DNA of 64,000 nt. It comes from Pseudomonas sputi (GTDB lineage: Bacteria; Pseudomonadota; Gammaproteobacteria; Pseudomonadales; Pseudomonadaceae). The notes below the pieces were generated by a model. It made no database searches. It worked only from the letters and a program-made list of their open reading frames with translations, and was not told the DNA's origin. Shown piece by piece: positions 58,495 through 64,000 of the stretch. The position numbers were made by a program, and so were the translations under genes. The stretch spans positions 310,001 to 374,000 of the forward strand of contig NZ_BQHI01000002.1 in the NCBI RefSeq assembly GCF_021603585.1, in the 5' to 3' direction. How positions within the stretch are numbered: the stretch's first letter is position 1; each line of letters starts with the position of its first letter.

Positions 58495-59498
58495 TAGCCC
58501 CTCTTTTCCCGGATGTTCAAAACAGCAGTCCGGATCCCCGCATTGTCGACCGGCTTCAGCAGGAACCAGGTGGTCCTTGCGGACGTGTTGCCGTTCTGTT
58601 GTGCACCTTCAATGGCGAGCGTTTTTTGGCACAGCAGTTGGAGTCCATTGCGCGACAAAGCTATCCCCACTGGTTTGTCGTGGTGTCGGATGATAGTTCT
58701 GACGACTCTACCCTGGAATTATTACGCGAATACGCCGAGCGCTGGGGAGAGGGCAAACTGTCGATTCGCCAAGGACCAGGACGTGGATACGCCGCCAACT
58801 TCCTTTCGCTGACCTGTGACCATTCCATCGAGTCCGATTTCTATGCCTGGGCCGATCAGGATGATATCTGGCAAGAAAACAAGCTGGAGCGTGCCCTGTG
58901 CGAACTTCAGGGCACCTCCCCACAGGAGCCGGCTCTTTACTGTGGCAGGACCGAATTGATCGATGAGGAGGGGGCACCCATAGGTTTTTCTCCTCTGTTT
59001 GAGCGTCCCGTCGGATTTGCCAATGCGCTAGTGCAAAGCGTGGGAGGGGGCAACACAATGGTCTTCAATCAGGCTGCCCGTAAGCTGTTCCTGCAGGCAG
59101 GATCCAGTCTGGACATCGTTTCGCATGACTGGTGGGCGTATCTCCTCGTCTCAGGTGCTGGAGGGCGAATCACTTACGACGTTCGGCCAACCATTCTCTA
59201 CAGGCAGCACGGAGCAAACCTCATCGGCTCTACATCGGGCCTGATGGCGCAATTGAACAGAGTACGGATGCAGTTCCGCGGTCGTTTCCGTGGGTGGAAT
59301 CAAAAGAATATTGCGGCGCTGGAGTCGACCAGATTCCAGTTGAATGAAGAAAGCCGGATGAGGCTGGATCTGTTTCAGCGGGCACGAAATTCTCGCGGAT
59401 TGGCGCGGATCATCTGGTTACGGCGATCTGGCGTCTACCGGCAATCCTTATGGGGCAACCTTGGGCTGCTTTTGGCGGCGGTATTCAATGGAATCTGA
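58491..59498 (+). CDS. GT2-family glycosyltransferase (second)
   Basis: This 335-residue GT-A glycosyltransferase has the GT2 start VAVLLCTFNGERFLAQQLES and DQDD (ADQDDIW) metal motif. It starts at GTG 58491 after GGAG. It is paralogous to the first GT2 at 56240-57163 and probably adds one sugar of the O-antigen. It stands before the wzm/wzt transporter genes, with a possible small frame (59488-59622) bridging to wzm. Confidence 0.88.
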   Translation: MIAPLFPDVQNSSPDPRIVDRLQQEPGGPCGRVAVLLCTFNGERFLAQQLESIARQSYPHWFVVVSDDSSDDSTLELLREYAERWGEGKLSIRQGPGRGYAANFLSLTCDHSIESDFYAWADQDDIWQENKLERALCELQGTSPQEPALYCGRTELIDEEGAPIGFSPLFERPVGFANALVQSVGGGNTMVFNQAARKLFLQAGSSLDIVSHDWWAYLLVSGAGGRITYDVRPTILYRQHGANLIGSTSGLMAQLNRVRMQFRGRFRGWNQKNIAALESTRFQLNEESRMRLDLFQRARNSRGLARIIWLRRSGVYRQSLWGNLGLLLAAVFNGI

Positions 59499-59622
59499 TC
59501 CGCAGTCGGACTTGGCCTTTTTCAGGAAGAGTGTTGTGGTAATTCAAGTGATGGCAGGACGAGAGAGTTTGCTGAGGAATTTAAACTCCCTCGGATTTAT
59601 TGAGGTTTTGAGACAATGCTGA
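59488..59622 (+). CDS. Possible 44-residue ORF bridging GT2 and wzm
   Basis: From ATG 59488, a frame of 44 residues overlaps the GT2 end by 11 bases and the wzm start by 7 bases, filling the gap exactly. The product has a hydrophobic/helical middle (SVVVIQVMAGRESLLRNL). A weak GGCGG ribosome-binding site lies upstream. It may be a coupling ORF for wzm or random; no homolog is known to me. Confidence 0.35.
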   Translation: MESDPQSDLAFFRKSVVVIQVMAGRESLLRNLNSLGFIEVLRQC

Positions 59623-60434
59623 ACTTTTCTGCTTCGCCAAAGGAGATGCTCAATAGCATCTGGCGCAACAAAGGTCTCATCCGGGCGCTGGTGCAGCGGG
59701 AGATCGTTGGGCGTTATCGCGGGTCGATCATGGGCATGCTGTGGTCACTGTTCAATCCGATTGTGATGCTGGTGATTTACACATTCGTATTCAGCGTTGT
59801 GTTCAAAGCCCGATGGAGCGTCGATAGCAGTTCGAAAACCGAATTTGCGCTCATGTTGTTTGCGGGTCTGATCGTTTTCAATCTGTTTGCCGAGTGCATA
59901 AACAGAGCCCCGGGTCTGATTATCGGCAACGTCAACTATGTTAAGAAAGTGGTGTTCCCGCTGGAAATACTTCCATGGGTTACGCTTGGCGCGGCTATGT
60001 TTCACTTTCTCGTCAGCCTCAGTGTCTGGCTGATCGCGTATCTGATTTTCTTCGGAAAGCTTCAGTACACCATTCTGTTGCTTCCGGTATTTCTGGCTCC
60101 TCTGATCATTTTCGTTGTCGGCCTGGTGTGGTTTCTCGCCTCTATGGGCGTGTACTTGCGAGATGTCAGTCAGATCATCGGTGTCTGCACTTCCGTTCTG
60201 ATGTTTCTGTCACCGATTTTTTATCCGATCACGGCGTTGCCTGAAGAATACCGGCATCTGCTCTTTTTGAACCCCCTGACCCCGGCAATTGAAGATACCC
60301 GGGCTCTGCTCTTCAGGGGCGAACTGCCAAGTCTGATTCATCTGGGTTTCTACTATATCGCTGCAGCTCTTGTCTTTTGGCTAGGATTTGCGTGGTTCCA
60401 AAAAACGCGTAAAGGGTTCGCCGATGTCCTCTAA
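59616..60434 (+). CDS. wzm: O-antigen ABC-2 exporter membrane subunit (Wzm)
   Basis: This 272-residue ABC-2-type permease has six transmembrane helices, with REIVGRYRGSIMGMLWSL at its start and the GLVWFLASMGVYLRDV region between helices, typical of Wzm/TagG-like polysaccharide exporters. With Wzt it moves undecaprenyl-linked glycan across the inner membrane. It overlaps the wzt start by 11 bases. Confidence 0.93.
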   Translation: MLNFSASPKEMLNSIWRNKGLIRALVQREIVGRYRGSIMGMLWSLFNPIVMLVIYTFVFSVVFKARWSVDSSSKTEFALMLFAGLIVFNLFAECINRAPGLIIGNVNYVKKVVFPLEILPWVTLGAAMFHFLVSLSVWLIAYLIFFGKLQYTILLLPVFLAPLIIFVVGLVWFLASMGVYLRDVSQIIGVCTSVLMFLSPIFYPITALPEEYRHLLFLNPLTPAIEDTRALLFRGELPSLIHLGFYYIAAALVFWLGFAWFQKTRKGFADVL

Positions 60435-61791
60435 TACCGCCATTGCCGTCAACAACCTGAGTAAGTGTTTCCATATTTACGACAAGCCGAGAGATCGGCT
60501 GATGCAAATGTTCGCACGCGGCCGCAAGCAGTACTTTCGTGAGTTCTGGGCGCTGCAGGATGTTTCTTTCACCATCGACCGAGGCGAAACCGTTGGTATT
60601 CTCGGGCGAAACGGTAGCGGTAAATCGACGCTGTTGCAGATGATTTGCGGCACGCTCAATCAGACACACGGCGACATCATGACCCACGGTCGTGTCGCAG
60701 CCTTGCTGGAGTTGGGTTCGGGATTCAACCCGGAATTCAGCGGTCGCGAAAACGTGTACATGAACGCTGCGGTGCTTGGACTGACGCGCGCTGAGACCGA
60801 GTCCCGTTTTGCCGAGATCGAAGCCTTTGCGGAAATCGGCGAATTCATCGATCAGCCAGTCAAGACTTACTCCAGTGGCATGATGGTGCGTCTGGCTTTT
60901 GCCGTGGCGATCAACGTAGATCCGCAAATCCTGATTGTTGATGAAGCGCTGTCGGTCGGCGATGAACGGTTCCAGCGCAAATGCTTCGCGCGGATCGAGG
61001 CAATCAAGGCGAGTGGCGCGACCATTCTGTTTGTTTCGCACTCCGGTAGTGCCGTGATCGAACTGTGTACGCGTGCGATTCTGCTGGATAAGGGAGAGAA
61101 GCTCGCCGAAGGTGTTCCCAAGGTCATTGTCGGCCAGTATCAGAAGCTGCTCTATGCGCCTGCGGACAAAGTTGCGGAAATCCGCGAATCGATCAAGACC
61201 GGTGTACTCGAACGTCTTGAACTGCAGCGGGAGGCCCAGCGCACCGAGGTGGCGGTCGAGGCGTCGCAGGCGAAGGACAAAGGACTTGAGGAATACTTCG
61301 ATCCTCATATCGTTTCCAAAAGTATGATGTCCTACGAGTCTCACGGCGTTCTGATCAGCGAGCCGCGCATCCTCAATGCGGTCGGTAAACAGGTTAACTG
61401 CCTCAAACGCGGTGACAGCTACCGCTATACCTATCGCGTCGCCTTTTCGACGGGAGCGGGGGCTGTTCGCTTTGGCATGATGATCAAGACGCTCACCGGT
61501 ATCGAGATTGGTGGGGCGGCCAGTGCGGCGAGCGCGCAGGACGCCATTACCTACGTGGCTGCCGACGCTGAAGTCGATGTTGAATTCAAGTTCGAGTGCA
61601 ATTTGAACCCCGGAACGTATTTCCTCAACTCTGGGGTGGTCGGTGTCGTAGGGGAAGAGGAGACCTATCTGCATCGTCTGATCGACGCCTGCCTGTTTCG
61701 TGTTCTGCCGGAAACTGCAATCACGGCAACCGGGACAGTAGATTTCAAATGTATCCCAGCTTTTACCATTTCAAGTGTTGAGCATAATTAA
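60424..61791 (+). CDS. wzt: O-antigen ABC exporter ATPase with C-terminal glycan-recognition domain (Wzt)
   Basis: This 455-residue protein starts at ATG 60424 (overlap with wzm). It has Walker A GRNGSGKST, the signature motif region YSSGMMVRLAFA and Walker B ILIVDEALSVGD. A C-terminal beta-rich Wzt_C domain (about 310-455) follows, which in other species reads the capped non-reducing end of the finished O-chain. This implies a chain-terminating modification, such as methylation or sulfation, though the enzyme is not identified here. Confidence 0.93.
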   Translation: MSSNTAIAVNNLSKCFHIYDKPRDRLMQMFARGRKQYFREFWALQDVSFTIDRGETVGILGRNGSGKSTLLQMICGTLNQTHGDIMTHGRVAALLELGSGFNPEFSGRENVYMNAAVLGLTRAETESRFAEIEAFAEIGEFIDQPVKTYSSGMMVRLAFAVAINVDPQILIVDEALSVGDERFQRKCFARIEAIKASGATILFVSHSGSAVIELCTRAILLDKGEKLAEGVPKVIVGQYQKLLYAPADKVAEIRESIKTGVLERLELQREAQRTEVAVEASQAKDKGLEEYFDPHIVSKSMMSYESHGVLISEPRILNAVGKQVNCLKRGDSYRYTYRVAFSTGAGAVRFGMMIKTLTGIEIGGAASAASAQDAITYVAADAEVDVEFKFECNLNPGTYFLNSGVVGVVGEEETYLHRLIDACLFRVLPETAITATGTVDFKCIPAFTISSVEHN

Positions 61792-61795
61792 TCTT

Positions 61796-64000
61796 ATGGA
61801 TCATAAACAAATAGTCGTAGTTTTGGGCATGCACCGAAGCGGTACGAGTGCCATTACGCGTGGTTTGAAAGTCCTTGGTGTGGATCTGGGCGATAACCTG
61901 TTGCCTGCCGAATCGGGCAATAACGAAAAAGGCTTTTTTGAAGACGCAACGATTACCGCTTACAACGAAGAGTTGCTGGCGGATCTGGGGCACGCCTGGG
62001 ACAGTCTGCTTCCCATTCGCCGGGAAGAGCTGGACTCGCCGGTCGCGCAGAGCCACAAGGCGCGAGCAATCGAGCATCTGCGCGATAAGCTCAATGAGAT
62101 CAAGTGTTTCGGCGTAAAAGACCCACGGATGTCCCGACTGCTGCCATTCTGGCAGGAGATCTTTGCCGAACTGGGTCTGCAGGTCAGCTATGTCATTGCT
62201 TTCCGTAACCCGATAAACGTTGCGCATTCGTTGGTCAAGCGGAACGAGTTCGAAGTTGAGAAAGGCTACTTTCTCTGGCTTGAGCACATGCTGTTCAGTA
62301 TGAAATATAGCCAGGGCGCATCGCGTGTTTTTGTAAATTACGAGTTGATGCTTCAGGAACCCGAGAAGCAGCTGCGACGCATGTCTGAGTCGCTGGGGTT
62401 GCCGTTTGACCCGCAGGGCTCCGAGTTCCTGGAATATCAGAGCAACTTTCTCCAGCGGTCGCTGCAGCACAACAGCTTTACGCTGGACGAGCTCAAAAAG
62501 GATTCCGCAGTACCGGCCGATGTCTTGAACCTCAGTCTTCTGCTATTGGAACTCTCGCGTGATGAGCGTGCAGATGACCAGGCGGTCGTCAGCACTGTCA
62601 ACAGCCTTTGCGAGGCGATGAACGAACGTTTGCCTGCCTATCGACTCATGCGTCGTTTCGATGAAAACAACGCTGATCTGAATGTGCAACTGAGGCTGAA
62701 AGAACAAAACATCACGACGCTTGCCGCCGACTACGGCGAACTTGATAAACGACACGAAGCGTTGAAGGCCGATTACTCAAACCTCGATGGACACCGTCGT
62801 TGGCTCGAGACTGAGTATGGTGTTTTCAAGACGTCTCTTTCAGACGCGGAGCTATCAATTGAGAGCCTTGAGGCTGACCTGCGTCGTTATTCTTCTGGAC
62901 GCTTTTTGCTGAAATCCCTTGTCTCGCGCATTGCAGAGCGGTTCGGTCTTCGCTATCGAGATGATCATCCGGCTCAGAGCGAGCTGTTCGATGCCGCTTA
63001 CTACCTCAGTACCTACGAAGATGTTCGGGCGGCGGGTGTCGACCCGTTGCAGCACTATCTTGAGCAGGGCTGGCGTGAGGGGCGTGACCCGTCGGCAGGA
63101 TTTTCCACCAAGGCCTATCTCGACAACTATCCGGACGTGCGGTTACGCCGTATCAATCCGCTGATCCATTACTTGCGCCACGGGTACTACGAAGGCCGGT
63201 CGATCCACGACACCAAAGGTCGTAACTACCATCTATCCCGCAAGGTCGGTCGCCATCGCCTCGCCATACAACTGTTGAATCTGGTTGCGCAACAGCCGCA
63301 GCTGCTCAGCCGTTTTGTACGCGAAGCTCGCCGTGGCGGTTTGCGTCATGCACTGGCTATTGCAGTCCGCAAGCTCAAGCTCAGCCAGAAGCGACTGGCG
63401 TTGAATCAGGTTTCAAAACCGCTTGGCGACGCCGCATTGACTGAGTACGAAGTACTCAAAGTGGTGCCTTACTACCTGGATCCTTACCTGCCAGAGGCAC
63501 CAACAACAGCGCCTGGAATGGTTGCCGTTCATCTTCATTTGAGCGGTGAGCAATTGTCGGGCCATTGGCTCAGCTACCTCAAAAATGTCCCGGTCGAATT
63601 CGATCTGTTCATTTCTCGCAGCAGCGGCGATAGCTTGAAGTTTGACGACAGAGCGTTGCGTGCAGCAGTGCCTCTGTTGCGCAAGTTGGTCGTTGAGGTT
63701 GTCCCCGGGCAGGTTGGAGCGATTGCTGCGCTGATTGTCCAGTTCGGCAGTCGATTGAAAGCTTACGACGTAATAGCGCACTTCCATGACGAAGCCGGCA
63801 GCGCCGATAACGATAACGGTTCCGGGTTGAAAGAGCGCCTGGTGCTACTATGCGGTTCCCCTGCCAATGTCGGGCAGATTCTTCAATTGCTCGGTGGGGA
63901 CGCGAAGGTTGTGTATCCCGTCGACACCCGACCTGAGTCTGCCATCTACCACCAGGCTGGCTGGACTGATACCGGAAACGTGATTGCCACGGCTCTGGAA
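61796..64000 (+). CDS. Large sulfotransferase-like/coiled-coil/RgpF-like protein (runs off the window)
   Basis: The frame is open from ATG 61796 to the window end (735 residues seen). It has a sulfotransferase-like N-terminal domain (PAPS-loop-like LGMHRSGTSAI near residue 9, FRNPINVAHSL as the 3'-phosphate loop) and a helical coiled-coil part (about 300-365). A short repeat follows (AAYYLSTYEDVRAAGVDPLQHYL and KAYLDNYPDVR), then an RgpF/rhamnan-synthesis-like segment (AVHLHLSGEQ, AYDVIAHFHDE) about 575 onward. Such multidomain proteins occur with Wzm/Wzt systems. It may add sulfate and rhamnose-type residues to the polymer. The C terminus is outside the window. Confidence 0.8.
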   Translation, partial: MDHKQIVVVLGMHRSGTSAITRGLKVLGVDLGDNLLPAESGNNEKGFFEDATITAYNEELLADLGHAWDSLLPIRREELDSPVAQSHKARAIEHLRDKLNEIKCFGVKDPRMSRLLPFWQEIFAELGLQVSYVIAFRNPINVAHSLVKRNEFEVEKGYFLWLEHMLFSMKYSQGASRVFVNYELMLQEPEKQLRRMSESLGLPFDPQGSEFLEYQSNFLQRSLQHNSFTLDELKKDSAVPADVLNLSLLLLELSRDERADDQAVVSTVNSLCEAMNERLPAYRLMRRFDENNADLNVQLRLKEQNITTLAADYGELDKRHEALKADYSNLDGHRRWLETEYGVFKTSLSDAELSIESLEADLRRYSSGRFLLKSLVSRIAERFGLRYRDDHPAQSELFDAAYYLSTYEDVRAAGVDPLQHYLEQGWREGRDPSAGFSTKAYLDNYPDVRLRRINPLIHYLRHGYYEGRSIHDTKGRNYHLSRKVGRHRLAIQLLNLVAQQPQLLSRFVREARRGGLRHALAIAVRKLKLSQKRLALNQVSKPLGDAALTEYEVLKVVPYYLDPYLPEAPTTAPGMVAVHLHLSGEQLSGHWLSYLKNVPVEFDLFISRSSGDSLKFDDRALRAAVPLLRKLVVEVVPGQVGAIAALIVQFGSRLKAYDVIAHFHDEAGSADNDNGSGLKERLVLLCGSPANVGQILQLLGGDAKVVYPVDTRPESAIYHQAGWTDTGNVIATALE

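Noticed and set aside
58212-58670. 152-codon minus-strand frame opposite the gap and the start of the second GT2
   Set aside because: No recognisable domain and low-complexity, Arg-rich composition; it overlaps a well-supported GT2 start.

Overview
The window is a chromosomal segment of a Pseudomonas of the fluorescens group. The evidence is the gyrA-serC-pheA-hisC-tyrA/aroA-cmk-rpsA-ihfB order, the NAGGN osmoprotectant operon, a UndA-type 1-undecene enzyme, CsrA/Rsm-type and mupP-ubiG neighbourhoods, high-GC coding sequence, and a Pseudomonas-type paired REP element.

Region 1 to about 8.7 kb holds envelope and housekeeping genes: a DUF4398 lipoprotein and OmpA-like lipoprotein pair, a MocR/GntR-type regulator with a direct-repeat operator candidate, a YkgJ-type cysteine-cluster protein, a START-domain periplasmic protein, an LTA-synthase-like sulfatase-fold enzyme, DUF3309, an SDR and a YnfA protein. 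About 8.8-14.05 kb holds a CsrA-family regulator, a YheU protein and the three-gene NAGGN operon on the minus strand (asnO, ngg, M42 peptidase). About 14.3-26.6 kb holds mnmC, polyphosphate:AMP phosphotransferase, a thiolase, a frameshifted DMT transporter, fumC, DUF2059 and BolA proteins, trhO, a DsbA-like protein and an ABC exporter.

The most accessory-looking stretch is 26.6-35.6 kb. It contains a 1490-residue polymorphic-toxin-like protein with a C-terminal deaminase-fold tip and no visible immunity gene, a PAS-GGDEF-EAL protein whose 3' end is unusually AT-rich, undA (often annotated as TenA), and a second diguanylate cyclase.

From 35.9 to 40.7 kb come the minus-strand set mtaD-ubiG-mupP-yciK and divergent mtnA, followed by an inverted pair of REP elements. 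From 41.1 to 53.1 kb lies the conserved block gyrA, serC-pheA-hisC-tyrA/aroA-cmk (serine/aromatic supraoperon), rpsA, a small lipoprotein, ihfB and a LapA-family membrane protein.

From 53.3 kb to the window end is an O-antigen/surface polysaccharide locus in the classical Pseudomonas position next to ihfB. It contains rfbB-rfbD-rfbA (dTDP-4-keto-6-deoxyglucose/rhamnose precursor steps, but no rfbC here), two related GT2 glycosyltransferases, a sugar-nucleotide SDR, an ABC-2 O-antigen exporter (wzm/wzt, with a C-terminal glycan-recognition domain on Wzt) and the start of a very large sulfotransferase-like/coiled-coil/RgpF-like protein that runs off the window. Two small overlapping reading frames (58390-58494 and 59488-59622) look translationally coupled to the genes that follow them. 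No tRNA, rRNA, CRISPR array or insertion sequence was seen.
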